DNA from: a virus
Virus record (IMG/VR): IMGVR_UViG_3300022205_000010
Span: 1-28,524 of that record
Strand: one strand, 5' to 3'
DNA length: 28,524 nt
This document shows, piece after piece, positions 15,623-23,240 of the stretch (the first letter of the stretch is position 1; the number at the start of each line of letters is the position of its first letter). Made by a program: the position numbers and the translations under genes. Under the pieces are notes generated by a model that saw nothing but the letters and a program-made list of their open reading frames with translations, ran no database searches and was not told the origin of the DNA.

Positions 15623-17746
15623 TTACGCGGTGCTTTTTTCTTTACGCTCGGTTTTCGAGCGAGAAGCGCGTGCGTTAGCAAAACGTGCTGCGGTTGAGTC
15701 TTTACCGTCGCGAGCAGCTTGTGCTCTCTTAGCTAAATCCAGCTTCTCGCGTTCAAGTTGTAGTTTTTCACGTTGAAACTGCTCGTCAGCACGTTGTTTA
15801 TCAATCGCTAAATTACTCTTGACTTCGGCTTCCAACGCTGCAGATCCGTTACCGCGAGTATCATCCCCAGCGCCTTCGGCTTGTGCCTTAGCATCACTAA
15901 GTGATGACTGCGATGTACTAGCCCCAGCCTTAGCAAGTGCTAGCGCAGCGTCGGCTTTAGTTTTCTCGACATCAGCAGCTTTTTGTTCTAAGTCGAGTTG
16001 CGCGATGCGTTGCGCCTCCTCAGAATTGTTTTTCTGTTCTAAGTCCTGCAGTATCTCGGTTTTGTTTTGTAAACGGCTAGCCCCAATGAGTACCGAATCG
16101 TCAATATCAACGTCGAGCTGACGCAGCGCTAACGCTTGGTCAAACTGACTGTCTTCAAGTGTTTCGCGTTGTGGCACAGAACTAATAACTACTTCGTACT
16201 CCCCCAAAGTCAAATCATTAACAATGACCCCTTCCGGCGAAAACTGATTAACTTTAACTTCTTCGTCCTGAGCACCGCCTTTAGAGTTAGTAATCATAAA
16301 CGTGCGCGGCTCAGTGTAAAAAGTTTGCACCAGCTCCAGTAAACGGCGGGCAAGCCAAAAATCAGTACGCGTGAGGCTGTCAAAGACTTTTGCAAAACCA
16401 GTTGTACCTGCTTGGCGTTTTTGTTGGATGGCTTTAGCAGCAACATCGGCACGGTCTTGACCTTGTAAACTATCACTGACCCCGGAAATACTTTTGATGT
16501 GGTCTTCTGCTTTAAATGAAATGCGATCAAGTCCTTGAGGGACTTGGTTAGGCGTTATTCTATCAATGGCATCTAGCTCGTTGAGCTCAAGAACAAGGCC
16601 GGTCTCAGCCCCTCGTTGCTCTAACTCGTCAACTGACATATTCAGCAGTCCCCCCGCCTTTACTTTCCAGCCGCTGTTAGCAGTAGAGTTCACAACGTGT
16701 AGCTCTTGCGAACTCACTTTATTAAGTAGCTCCTGCGGGGATAAAAGATTCTGGACAAGGCCGATAGTATTCCCACGACGGAAATATGGAAAATACGGAA
16801 TAATAGTAAACGACTCATACGGTGACCAGTCATCATGCAATACTATGTCATCAGCAATAACCGTCCAACGAATTCGCGGAGCGATTTTGGTAATGATCTC
16901 ATAACCAAGAGCTTTTTTGGCGGTTGCGATCTTGTCTTCAGACCAAGAAAGCGGTACTGGGCGCGTCTCCCCCGTAGCAAGATCGACAAAATACCGAGAC
17001 TTATCGAGCCTTCTTTGCTGCAGCTCAATAATACGTATGTTGCGTTCAGTCTCGTCATGTTCTCCGAAAAAGCGAGCAGTTCTAGTGTTCACTAGCTCGC
17101 CAAAACGGTCGCGGGTGCCGTCGATAGAATCGGTGCTATCTGCAAACGTGCTTGTGCCACGCCCCCGTAATATTTCAGCGTCTTTTTTAGAATATAAAAT
17201 TTCTATGTCGTCTGCAGTCAACCACTTCGTAGTGATCACTTGCCCCCACGTATTCGGGTCGGCGTCTTCAGCATCAGGGTCGGGAAGGACATTTTTTGGG
17301 TTTATGGGGGTTATCACTACGTCGCCCTGAAGAGACTCGTCGAACGACATACGAACATCTAAATACCCACGTGACGTAATGATGCCATCAGCAAAAAGAT
17401 CGCTGCGCTTCCAATCCAGTTGAGTGGTGTTGGAGATATGCTTGAATACTTTAGCTAGCGCATCAGCTACTTCGTTCGAGCCGCCAGCTTTTGGTCTGAA
17501 TGTGATCTCTGACCGGTTTAATATCTGCTCCCCCATCACATTAGCCACTGTGCTTAGGATCTTGTTGATTGTGAGCGCTGGCCGACGAGTCTCGCGCAAC
17601 TTAACTAAATCTTCCTGCCGCCATTGATCGCCTGCGAAAAAATTCTCGCATTTATCTGCTTTGTGCACGTATTCAACGTGCCCCGCGTCTCGTGAGCGAA
17701 GGTATAAATTCCAAACCTTACGGGCAAGTTTAGTATTAACCGGCAT
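15623..17746 (-). CDS. Portal protein (P22-type)
   Basis: A 707-aa protein, the length expected for P22-like portals. Residues about 34-60 carry FFAGDQWRQEDLVKLRETRR followed by PALTINKI, and later come VMGEQ and DVRMSFDESLQGDVVI, which are hallmarks of the P22_portal family. A Gln/Lys/Ala-rich C-terminal coiled coil (residues about 580-690) corresponds to the barrel extension of such portals. Twelve copies form the DNA entry channel on which TerL docks. It lies just downstream of TerL, separated by an 88-bp gap with a weak promoter-like site. Confidence 0.85.
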   Translation of the reverse strand: MPVNTKLARKVWNLYLRSRDAGHVEYVHKADKCENFFAGDQWRQEDLVKLRETRRPALTINKILSTVANVMGEQILNRSEITFRPKAGGSNEVADALAKVFKHISNTTQLDWKRSDLFADGIITSRGYLDVRMSFDESLQGDVVITPINPKNVLPDPDAEDADPNTWGQVITTKWLTADDIEILYSKKDAEILRGRGTSTFADSTDSIDGTRDRFGELVNTRTARFFGEHDETERNIRIIELQQRRLDKSRYFVDLATGETRPVPLSWSEDKIATAKKALGYEIITKIAPRIRWTVIADDIVLHDDWSPYESFTIIPYFPYFRRGNTIGLVQNLLSPQELLNKVSSQELHVVNSTANSGWKVKAGGLLNMSVDELEQRGAETGLVLELNELDAIDRITPNQVPQGLDRISFKAEDHIKSISGVSDSLQGQDRADVAAKAIQQKRQAGTTGFAKVFDSLTRTDFWLARRLLELVQTFYTEPRTFMITNSKGGAQDEEVKVNQFSPEGVIVNDLTLGEYEVVISSVPQRETLEDSQFDQALALRQLDVDIDDSVLIGASRLQNKTEILQDLEQKNNSEEAQRIAQLDLEQKAADVEKTKADAALALAKAGASTSQSSLSDAKAQAEGAGDDTRGNGSAALEAEVKSNLAIDKQRADEQFQREKLQLEREKLDLAKRAQAARDGKDSTAARFANARASRSKTERKEKSTA

Positions 17747-17792
17747 TTTTTCGAATCCCTAACTCAATTAGATGTTTTATTTTCACAACCAC

Positions 17793-17820
17793 ATACTACT
17801 ACAAGTCGGTTTTTTTTCAA
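17793..17820 (-). promoter_or_regulatory. Weak promoter-like site before the portal gene
   Basis: In the 88-bp gap between TerL and portal, the minus strand has TTGAAA (17815-17820) and TAGTAT (17793-17798) with a 16-base spacer. Transcription would begin about 40 bases before the portal start. The -35 box lies in an A-run, so chance is a real possibility. Confidence 0.25.
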
Positions 17821-17834
17821 CCAAAATATTAAAA

Positions 17835-19412
17835 TTAAGCCGCCATGTACGAACCGCGCCCCGCGTTTTTACCAAGCCCCAACTTATCGCGCCAGCCCTT
17901 TTCTTTTTTCCTTTTCAAAGGGCGCGGCGCTTCGTGCTTAAGACATAGCTCAACGCCCCAAGCCAAACTGTCAACCCGATCGTCGTGTGTACCTGACGGA
18001 AACCGCAACATTTCGCGCTTCGTTGCGTCATACCAAACACCAGTTTCATTAAAAACCACCATGCCTTGTTGCAGCCGTCCTTGCAACGGAGCAGCGCGTA
18101 CTTTTTTGTCTGTTATCGGTTTAAGTACTTCGATCGGAGGGTAGTATTTACGCCGCCGCATCTCCTTCTTCAGCGTAGCTTGCAAAGTGCGCCATATCTG
18201 GCCGTCCTCAAACCCCAAGATCATCGACTTATGATCCCATTTCTGCGCCAGATCCAATATCGCGCTCACCATACGGTAAGCATCCCCCGTTTTAAACGAA
18301 ACTTGCTCCGCAACATACAGCATGTCCTCATCGTCATGCAACAACACTGTGCCGACGGTAAAATCGTTCGCTTGCTTGGTAGAAATCGCAAAATCCCATG
18401 TGCTCCTAACCGTAAAGTTCTTAGTCCATGGTAACGGACCTCTCTTGAACATATCCTTCGTAAAGAACGCTCCGTCTTCGGGCACCGGGTTTTGTTGATA
18501 CAACGCCGCCCAAAACTTCGGGCTAATTGTGCGCTTGATCTGTTTGAGTCGCTTAAGATCAAAACGCTCAGGATGAAGCGCCTCTCCTTCGCGGCGAAGC
18601 AATTCGTGTTTAGCTAAGTCGGGCTGATCGTCACTGGGCGCAGCACGAATAATTTCAAACGTTTCTTTGTTCAAATACTCATTGCTTTCTGCTATAGCTG
18701 GGTACTTAACAATCTCAAACCTATCCGATTCAGCGTCATCCTCCATGGCCTGTTGTAATCGGCCAGCCAGATCGTCGTCGTGCCACCATGTCTGGATAAC
18801 CAACACCCCTCCGCCCGGAGCAAGACGCGTGTAGGCCGTAGAGCCATACCAATCCCACAAACTCTCGCGCACGCCAGCACTCTCGGCATCTTCACTGTTC
18901 TTTATCGGGTCATCGATGACTAAGCAGTTCGCGCCCTTACCAGTAATGCCGCCGCCAACACCGGCTGCTACATAAGCCCCGCCCTGTATAGTTCCCCACT
19001 CGTCGTTCGACCTGTTCTCTGGGTCTAGCCTTGTCTCAAACACAGACTGGTAATCTGGCAAGTCCATCAAGTTCTTTATCTTCTTGCTAAACCCGATCAT
19101 CAAACTAATATTATACGCCGCGCAGATAAACTCGTGGTTCGAATAACGCCCTAAGTGCCACGGCGGGAACATTTTACTCGCAAGCTCGGACTTTCCCGCA
19201 CGCGGAGGCATCAATAACATCAAACGAGGGGACCTCTGGTTGGCAACATCATCTGAAAACCGCTCTAGTCGTTTACAAATGTCTTTATGCACCCAACCGG
19301 CTGCGTACAATGGGTTCATTCTTTCGACAAAAGGCAGAAACCTACGCTTCGCCATAAGACGGCTAGCTAGTTCTACCTCGGCTGCTGCCGTGATGTCTTC
19401 TAGGTTACTCAT
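17835..19412 (-). CDS. terL: Terminase large subunit
   Basis: A 525-aa packaging motor and nuclease. Walker A is PPRAGKSE at residues 69-76 and Walker B is CLVIDDP at 163-169. A coupling-type motif LVIQTWWHDDD lies at 204-214. The RNase-H-like nuclease acidic residues fit Asp340 (STWDFAIS), Glu402 (GFEDG) and Asp477/Asp481 (HDDRVDSLAWG). ATG 19412 is chosen over TTG 19433 because GAGG sits about 9 bases upstream and it overlaps the TerS stop by only 8 bases. It cuts concatemers and pumps DNA through the portal encoded next. Confidence 0.9.
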   Translation of the reverse strand: MSNLEDITAAAEVELASRLMAKRRFLPFVERMNPLYAAGWVHKDICKRLERFSDDVANQRSPRLMLLMPPRAGKSELASKMFPPWHLGRYSNHEFICAAYNISLMIGFSKKIKNLMDLPDYQSVFETRLDPENRSNDEWGTIQGGAYVAAGVGGGITGKGANCLVIDDPIKNSEDAESAGVRESLWDWYGSTAYTRLAPGGGVLVIQTWWHDDDLAGRLQQAMEDDAESDRFEIVKYPAIAESNEYLNKETFEIIRAAPSDDQPDLAKHELLRREGEALHPERFDLKRLKQIKRTISPKFWAALYQQNPVPEDGAFFTKDMFKRGPLPWTKNFTVRSTWDFAISTKQANDFTVGTVLLHDDEDMLYVAEQVSFKTGDAYRMVSAILDLAQKWDHKSMILGFEDGQIWRTLQATLKKEMRRRKYYPPIEVLKPITDKKVRAAPLQGRLQQGMVVFNETGVWYDATKREMLRFPSGTHDDRVDSLAWGVELCLKHEAPRPLKRKKEKGWRDKLGLGKNAGRGSYMAA

Positions 19413-20091
19413 CCTTAAGCACCTCGCCTTCAATCAACCGGCCTTGCCCTTTCTGAATAATTGTCACCAACTCCTCGTCAGACAGTCTGTTCAGCCGAGC
19501 CATAGCTGAATTATCGTTAACATCAACGCTAATTTTTTGTGGGGCATAGTACCCACACAACAACCCAATCTGCCTCCAGCCAGCAATCATTGTTCCTGGC
19601 TCTGACTGTAGCTCCGCCATATCAATTGCTTTCTTCAGCCCTTCAACTACATCTTCGCGAGTCAGTTGGCAAGCTTCCTGATAAGCCTCTCTTTCAAGCT
19701 GAACAATCTTCAATACCGCGGGATCTTTAGCAAGCTGATACGCCATAGAGCCGCCGTCTGCATAACCGGCTTCGCGGCCAGCCGCTGGGATCGACATGCC
19801 TTTTGCCCATGCTTGTGCAAACCGCATCTGTTTATCGGTCAGTGGTCTGTCCGGGTTTCTCTCCGCTACGGGTTTAGGGTCGAACAACTGTAAGCCTTTG
19901 CGACTCTCTTGGTGTTTTGCGCGTTCCGCGATTTTCGTCGCCGATGGTTTGGTCTTCTTAGGTGTCGGGTCATTGCGTTTGTCCTGCAAAGGCACTACGC
20001 CCTGAGCACGTTGCGCATTGCGCTTAGCAAGCCGCTTTTTGTACCGCGCTTGGTTCTTTTTGTCTACTGTCGGGTCTGCTTGTTCTATCAT
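19405..20091 (-). CDS. terS: Terminase small subunit
   Basis: A 228-aa protein. After a basic N-terminus (KKNQARYKKRLAKRNAQRAQG) comes RPLTDKQMRFAQAWAKGMSI followed by PAAGREAGYADGG and KDPAVLKIVQLEREAYQEA. This is the HTH-like DNA-binding opening of the Terminase_2/TerS family, and helices for oligomerisation follow. It recognises the packaging site for the downstream TerL. ATG 20091 is chosen because longer versions add residues from the high-GC control region. A start at 20139 cannot be excluded, and no strong ribosome-binding site is visible. Confidence 0.75.
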   Translation of the reverse strand: MIEQADPTVDKKNQARYKKRLAKRNAQRAQGVVPLQDKRNDPTPKKTKPSATKIAERAKHQESRKGLQLFDPKPVAERNPDRPLTDKQMRFAQAWAKGMSIPAAGREAGYADGGSMAYQLAKDPAVLKIVQLEREAYQEACQLTREDVVEGLKKAIDMAELQSEPGTMIAGWRQIGLLCGYYAPQKISVDVNDNSAMARLNRLSDEELVTIIQKGQGRLIEGEVLKDE

Positions 20092-20300
20092 GAGCGAAGA
20101 ATACCACAATGTGATTAGTGGAGTACACTTAAATCGCATTGTACCTCGTGCTCCGTGCGGGGGGTTCTTTTTCTGGTAAAAAATTTTCTGAAAAAATTTT
20201 GTTATGTACCGTCGCGCGACACCCCTCCCCGGCAACGGGAGAAACCACACCCCACTTCGGATTCGCGTTTTTTAAAGTCAAAACCAAAACCGCTCGAAGC

Positions 20301-20313
20301 CCTCAGCACGAAG
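20301..20313. repeat. Short motif copy CCTCAGCACGAAG
   Basis: The 13-mer CCTCAGCACGAAG occurs here and again at 20328-20340, 27 bases apart, and in near-identical form at 23243-23255. It is the shortest of three copies of a motif placed upstream of plus-strand gene blocks. Confidence 0.6.
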
Positions 20314-20325
20314 CCCAACCACTCA

Positions 20326-20343
20326 GTCCTCAGCACGAAGTAC
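20326..20343 (+). promoter_or_regulatory. Shared 18-nt leader motif, copy 1
   Basis: GTCCTCAGCACGAAGTAC differs at one base from GTCCTTAGCACGAAGTAC at 23241-23258. Both lie upstream of the first gene of a plus-strand gene block, 72 and 9 bases before the start codon respectively. Conservation in non-coding DNA suggests a promoter, operator or RNA leader element. Orientation is assigned only from the downstream genes. Confidence 0.5.
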
Positions 20344-20346
20344 GAT

Positions 20347-20373
20347 GTGGATAGAAAAAGACCCTCTATCCAC
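20347..20373. other. 9-bp hairpin in the leader of the small-gene operon
   Basis: GTGGATAGA (20347-20355) pairs perfectly with TCTATCCAC (20365-20373) around a 9-nt loop. It lies about 40 bases before the first small gene and has no following T-tract, so it is more likely an mRNA-stabilising or operator-type structure than a terminator. Confidence 0.5.
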
Positions 20374-20414
20374 TTAGCTGAGCTTTTGTGTTTATTAACT
20401 AACTGGAGTACAAC

Positions 20415-20528
20415 ATGAAGACCATATATACAGTAATCACCATAATAATCATCGCATATTTAGTTATCGATATTGACACAGAATATCTAAGCTCGTCAGA
20501 TTCAATAATAGAGTTTTACACATACTAA
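20415..20528 (+). CDS. Tiny membrane protein (37 aa)
   Basis: ATG 20415 has GGAG 6 bases upstream. The product begins MKTIYTVITIIIIAYLVIDI, a single hydrophobic segment at residues 4-20, followed by a short acidic tail (DTEYLSSSDSIIEFYTY). The stop overlaps the next start (TAATG). It is probably an early membrane-located phage protein. No family is recognised. Confidence 0.55.
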   Translation: MKTIYTVITIIIIAYLVIDIDTEYLSSSDSIIEFYTY

Positions 20529-20632
20529 TGCGCTTAGAGACAATACTAGCATGGAAAAGAGCAGCAGGTATTATGACGTTGTTCTTTTTCTACGTACTCG
20601 TTGGTTTAAGCACCTACGAGATTCTAATTTAA
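20528..20632 (+). CDS. Tiny membrane protein (34 aa)
   Basis: Starts in TAATG, sharing one base with the previous stop, and ends at TAA just as an AAGGAG ribosome-binding site for the next gene begins. The product is MRLETILAWKRAAG, then IMTLFFFYVLVGLSTYEILI: an amphipathic start and one membrane segment. Overlap at both ends supports a real translated unit. Function unknown. Confidence 0.5.
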   Translation: MRLETILAWKRAAGIMTLFFFYVLVGLSTYEILI

Positions 20633-20643
20633 GGAGAACTATC

Positions 20644-20814
20644 ATGATGTACATAATCGTGTTGTTTAACCCCGCTACACTTACATCAATATGCCATGTT
20701 GATGATGACTTGGCATTGTATCAAACAAGTAGCTTCCAAGAAGCTTCGGACGAAGCACTACGTGCCAGAGCTACATACCCATGGGCTGAGACCCGTATCA
20801 TCGGACAACGATAA
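20644..20814 (+). CDS. Small phage protein of unknown function (56 aa)
   Basis: ATGATG at 20644 follows AAGGAG by 7 bases, so I use this start and not the longer frame that begins at 20551 within the previous gene. The product (MMYIIVLFNPATLTSICHVD, then SSFQEASDEALRARATYPW) looks like a compact alpha/beta domain, with a hydrophobic first strand and a C-terminal helix. It is followed by a strong terminator. Confidence 0.6.
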   Translation: MMYIIVLFNPATLTSICHVDDDLALYQTSSFQEASDEALRARATYPWAETRIIGQR

Positions 20815-20824
20815 ACTCAAAACC

Positions 20825-20856
20825 ATGGACGATGGCAAACCCACCGTCCATTTTTT
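20825..20856 (+). terminator. Intrinsic terminator of the first small-gene operon
   Basis: ATGGACGATGG and CCACCGTCCAT form a stem of ten pairs with one A/C mismatch around a CAAACC loop, followed by a run of T. It lies 10 bases after the 56-aa gene on the plus strand and should end or attenuate the first mini-operon. Confidence 0.75.
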
Positions 20857-20894
20857 AAAACGTTCTTGTTTTTAACTATTTCTAGGAGAGCATC

Positions 20895-20999
20895 ATGTAC
20901 GAACTAATTTTATACACAGTGTTGTTTCTTTCTATAGCTGCGTTACTCAAACTCATATTATTCGACATCATCGAAGATATGACGGAGGACAGAAAATGA
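20895..20999 (+). CDS. Tiny membrane protein (34 aa)
   Basis: AGGAG lies 6 bases before ATG 20895. The product is MYELILYTVLFLSIAALLKL, then ILFDIIEDMTEDRK: one hydrophobic helix and a charged end. The stop overlaps the next start (ATGA). It is the third one-segment membrane peptide in this region. Confidence 0.55.
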   Translation: MYELILYTVLFLSIAALLKLILFDIIEDMTEDRK

Positions 21000-21262
21000 A
21001 CGAGTCATGGAAAGATGCTGCTAAGAAAGCACAGGATGAAAACGATAAAAGACTACTAAATAGTTTTAGATTCAAAGTGTTAGTCTTTATTTATAACATT
21101 GAAGCCAAGATACTTCGTGCGAAAAGATTAATTGCGGAGTATCTTAAACTTAAGACATTGTGCTTTAAACTCAAATACTTGTGCTTCTGTCTTAATGTTA
21201 AGAGTAAGATTCTTAGCATGAAGATACTATGGGCGAAGTACATCGAGCGAAGGAGGAAATAA
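20996..21262 (+). CDS. Lys-rich helical protein with internal repeat (88 aa)
   Basis: Coupled to the previous gene by ATGA, with GGAGG 9 bases upstream of the start. The first 22 residues are charged and helical (MNESWKDAAKKAQDENDKRL). The rest is a Leu/Lys/Ile repeat where NIEAKILRAKRLIAEY recurs as NVKSKILSMKILWAKY and LKLKTLCF recurs as FKLKYLCF. It is likely an amphipathic helical hairpin, perhaps membrane-associated. No known family. Confidence 0.55.
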   Translation: MNESWKDAAKKAQDENDKRLLNSFRFKVLVFIYNIEAKILRAKRLIAEYLKLKTLCFKLKYLCFCLNVKSKILSMKILWAKYIERRRK

Positions 21263-21264
21263 TC

Positions 21265-21498
21265 ATGAAGCACGTAATAGATTTTTACAATGAGCTCTTA
21301 TACAAATACAGAGTACATCGTGCTAACCAACTAATGAAACGCGCCCATCAAGCAATTGAAGCGGCTCGAAACTGCAATAAAACTAATGCACACGTTGTAC
21401 TCTGTAAAGAAATGTACGCTATGGGGCTTATTATACAAGCTGAAGTAGCAATTGCAGCAATTAACAAAATGAATAACGGAGGCAATCATGTTAGTTGA
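21265..21498 (+). CDS. Small helical phage protein (77 aa)
   Basis: ATG 21265 has AAGGAGG at ideal distance (8 bases), so the 12-residue longer frame is rejected. The product is almost entirely helical (YKYRVHRANQLMKRAHQAIE, then GLIIQAEVAIAAINKM), with scattered His and Cys. Its stop overlaps the next gene by 11 bases. No function recognised. Confidence 0.6.
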   Translation: MKHVIDFYNELLYKYRVHRANQLMKRAHQAIEAARNCNKTNAHVVLCKEMYAMGLIIQAEVAIAAINKMNNGGNHVS

Positions 21499-21787
21499 AT
21501 TTGGAACCATTGCATTCTTACTAACGATGAGCTTAGTGCTGCTATTTACACGACTCACACGTTATTGGAAGCGCAAAGTACTTGAGAACCCGCTAACGTG
21601 TGACATTAGTATATTCACTATCGTTTATTGGCTTCATATGGGTTCGTTTAGTGGCGGTATGATTGCAGCGCTTGCTGCTTTTTTTACAAGCCTTTGTTTA
21701 TCAACAGGAAGATGGTGGTACCGCATAGGACAAGAAGAATCTAATTTAAACAACAAAGAGGAGGTGCGCGACAAAAGAGAACTGTAA
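21488..21787 (+). CDS. Small integral membrane protein of podophage type (99 aa)
   Basis: GGAGG lies 4 bases before ATG. Two membrane segments are seen: residues 5-22 (FGTIAFLLTMSLVLLFTR) and about 46-72 (VYWLHMGSFSGGMIAALAAF). A WWYRIG turn and a charged tail follow. The LHMGSFSGxMIA segment is one I associate with small membrane proteins of marine podophages. A role in superinfection exclusion or membrane takeover is possible but not shown. Confidence 0.6.
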   Translation: MLVEFGTIAFLLTMSLVLLFTRLTRYWKRKVLENPLTCDISIFTIVYWLHMGSFSGGMIAALAAFFTSLCLSTGRWWYRIGQEESNLNNKEEVRDKREL

Positions 21788-21793
21788 CACAAC

Positions 21794-21813
21794 TCCCTAG
21801 TAATTGCTAGGGA
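21794..21813. other. Hairpin between small-gene block and 270-aa gene
   Basis: TCCCTAG (21794-21800) and CTAGGGA (21807-21813) form a perfect 7-bp stem with a 6-nt loop. The T-run is not immediate, so termination is possible but weak. An RNA-processing or stability role is the alternative. Confidence 0.45.
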
Positions 21814-21853
21814 CGATTAAACTTAAATTTTAAAAACTTTAAAAGGAAATATC

Positions 21854-22666
21854 ATGAAAAAGACTAATACAAAACCAACAGTTATAAACCACCCAACAAA
21901 AGATGCAGCAAAAAATCTAAATGTTGTGGATCTGGTGTGTGACCCATCCAAAAGTGATGATGAACGGCGATTAGGAATTAAAGTCGCTGTTAACGCAGTC
22001 ACATCTCAAATTGTCAGTAACTCTCTGGCATTAGCCAGAAAGAAAACAGAGTTATTGCCAGAGGAACCAACACTAGACCTGCGAAACGAGCAAGACATCA
22101 ACGCAGAACCACGTGCGGTTCCATACGGATTTGAAGAACCTGTAGATCGTGCAAAATTACTAAATCAGCTTGTTACTTTACGAGCTGATCTTATTAAAGA
22201 GTATGACCCTTTAATAAGATTTGCCGAGATAAACATGGTGCAAAACAAATTTGATCTACTGTTAACACCAGCGCAATTTTTAGAATTTCGAATTAAAACG
22301 GCTGGTGAAGTAAACATCAACGCAATCAAGCGAGGTGTTGAAATGTTCAATGAACCAGAAGACCTAGTACGCCAAATCATGATAGAAGACGCACGGAAGC
22401 AAAAAGCTAATCTGGTTGCGTTAAAAGATGAAACTTTAGACATCATGAATGATGCAATTGAAAGTTCATCTGATTCAGGCGAACCAAGCGCTATTTTTGA
22501 CTCTCTAATTGACGATGTAAAAATCGCTATTAAAGACAGAATAGCAGATAAAATAAACGCCGAATATCAGCGTTTATTCCCAATAGTTTTAAGAACCGGG
22601 AACCTTGAAATGTCAAGTCTGATGACGCTTTATAAAGCAATGTTTGAAGAAATTAAAGCTTTATAA
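21854..22666 (+). CDS. Phage protein of unknown function (270 aa)
   Basis: AAAAGGAAAT precedes ATG 21854. The protein is soluble, acidic and mostly helical. The N-terminus is low-complexity and basic (MKKTNTKPTVINHPTKDAAK). Later segments include DERRLGIKVAVNAVTSQIVS, then DRAKLLNQLVTLRADLIKEY and NEPEDLVRQIMIEDARKQK. I see no nucleotide-binding, nuclease or HTH motif. It is the only mid-sized gene of the plus-strand region and its base composition is intermediate between the virion block and the array. Replication accessory or structural function cannot be separated here. Confidence 0.65.
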   Translation: MKKTNTKPTVINHPTKDAAKNLNVVDLVCDPSKSDDERRLGIKVAVNAVTSQIVSNSLALARKKTELLPEEPTLDLRNEQDINAEPRAVPYGFEEPVDRAKLLNQLVTLRADLIKEYDPLIRFAEINMVQNKFDLLLTPAQFLEFRIKTAGEVNINAIKRGVEMFNEPEDLVRQIMIEDARKQKANLVALKDETLDIMNDAIESSSDSGEPSAIFDSLIDDVKIAIKDRIADKINAEYQRLFPIVLRTGNLEMSSLMTLYKAMFEEIKAL

Positions 22667-22669
22667 ACG

Positions 22670-22810
22670 TTACGCTCCGGCATCCTTTAAAGCTTTATCT
22701 ACACGCTTAGGACGTCGGAGCAATTTCTTTTTAGCCTTATCTAACAATCCACTCCCTAATCCCCCAGGACTCCGTAAACCACGTTTTTTTACATCAGTAG
22801 TATTTGCCAT
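22670..22810 (-). CDS. Small basic protein on the opposite strand (46 aa)
   Basis: ATG 22810 has a perfect AAGGAG 7 bases upstream and an extended -10 promoter further back. The product is MANTTDVKKRGLRSPGGLGS, then GLLDKAKKKLLRRPKRVDKA, ending LKDAGA. It has a Gly-rich turn and a basic amphipathic helix. It ends three bases from the stop of the convergent 270-aa gene. A nucleic-acid-binding or antimicrobial-like peptide is conceivable. The lone opposite orientation hints at separate regulation. Confidence 0.6.
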   Translation of the reverse strand: MANTTDVKKRGLRSPGGLGSGLLDKAKKKLLRRPKRVDKALKDAGA

Positions 22811-22839
22811 AATAATCTCCTTGACACACTCAAAAACAC

Positions 22840-22848
22840 AGTATACCA
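22840..22848 (-). promoter_or_regulatory. Extended -10 promoter for the 46-aa gene
   Basis: Reading the minus strand, TGGTATACT is an extended -10 element (TG, one base, TATACT) with no clear -35 box. Initiation near 22833 would give a leader of about 23 nt containing the AAGGAG site. Confidence 0.4.
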
Positions 22849-22946
22849 TGCAACTCTGCTTTAAAAAACCCGTAATCTTATTAGTGGTAACACTATAAAC
22901 AGTGGGGTTATTTCAGAACACTATAAGTTCTTGAAAACAAAAGAAT

Positions 22947-23207
22947 GTTCCAAAACTTCGGAACACCTTTAAAATTTCGGAACAGCTTGAAACACCCACC
23001 AATAAACACATCCAGCTACTTTTGTTCCAATGTTCCAAAATTCTTCGTACTAGCTATACACGAGGGAGATTTTTTTATATTTATTTTTATTTTTATATAT
23101 ACAATTATTTAACTATATTTTAGAACATTGGAACAATTATATATAAGTATATAATAATAAAGAAAAAAAGCTGTTCCAAAGTTGTTCCAAAGTTGTTCCG
23201 ATGTTCC
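22947..23207. repeat. Cluster of GTTCC(A/G)A(A/T) elements, putative operators or iterons
   Basis: Ten copies of GTTCC or its complement lie at 22947, 22960(-), 22979(-), 23024, 23032, 23130(-), 23173, 23184, 23195 and 23203. Five are exact GTTCCAAA. The first two form an inverted pair around 8 bases, and the copies at 23173, 23184 and 23195 are spaced 11 bases, one helical turn. Fewer than one such 5-mer would be expected by chance in this length. This is a protein-binding array: repressor operators or initiator iterons. Confidence 0.65.
23128..23155 (+). promoter_or_regulatory. Putative promoter of the paralogue array
   Basis: TTGGAA (23128-23133) and a perfect TATAAT (23150-23155) are separated by 16 bases. 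The -35 box overlaps one GGAAC element and four GTTCC elements lie just downstream of the predicted start near 23162. Binding there would block initiation, so this looks like a repressible early promoter with a leader of about 105 nt. Confidence 0.5.
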
Positions 23208-23240
23208 AAAATAAACCTAAAAAACACTGTTTAAGCCTTC

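Larger units (their letters stand above)
20092..20414. other. Divergent control region between virion block and early small genes
   Basis: No convincing gene lies in these 323 bases. The region holds A/T blocks (AAAATTTT twice near 20178-20200), a GC-rich patch (20205-20240), two copies of CCTCAGCACGAAG, and a 9-bp hairpin just before the first plus-strand gene. Transcripts to left and right must begin in or near here, but I find no clear consensus sigma70 promoter, so a phage-specific promoter type or activated start is possible. Confidence 0.55.

Noticed and set aside
17750-17834. Terminator after the large terminase gene
   Set aside because: The only hairpin (GGTT/AACC) has a 4-bp stem and no proper T-run in the right direction.
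20092-20250. Longer N-terminus for the small terminase
   Set aside because: The extension reads through the control region and gives a Cys/Pro/aromatic-rich sequence atypical for TerS.
20551-20643. Upstream extension of the 56-aa gene
   Set aside because: It lies out of frame within the 34-aa gene, and a perfect AAGGAG precedes ATG 20644.
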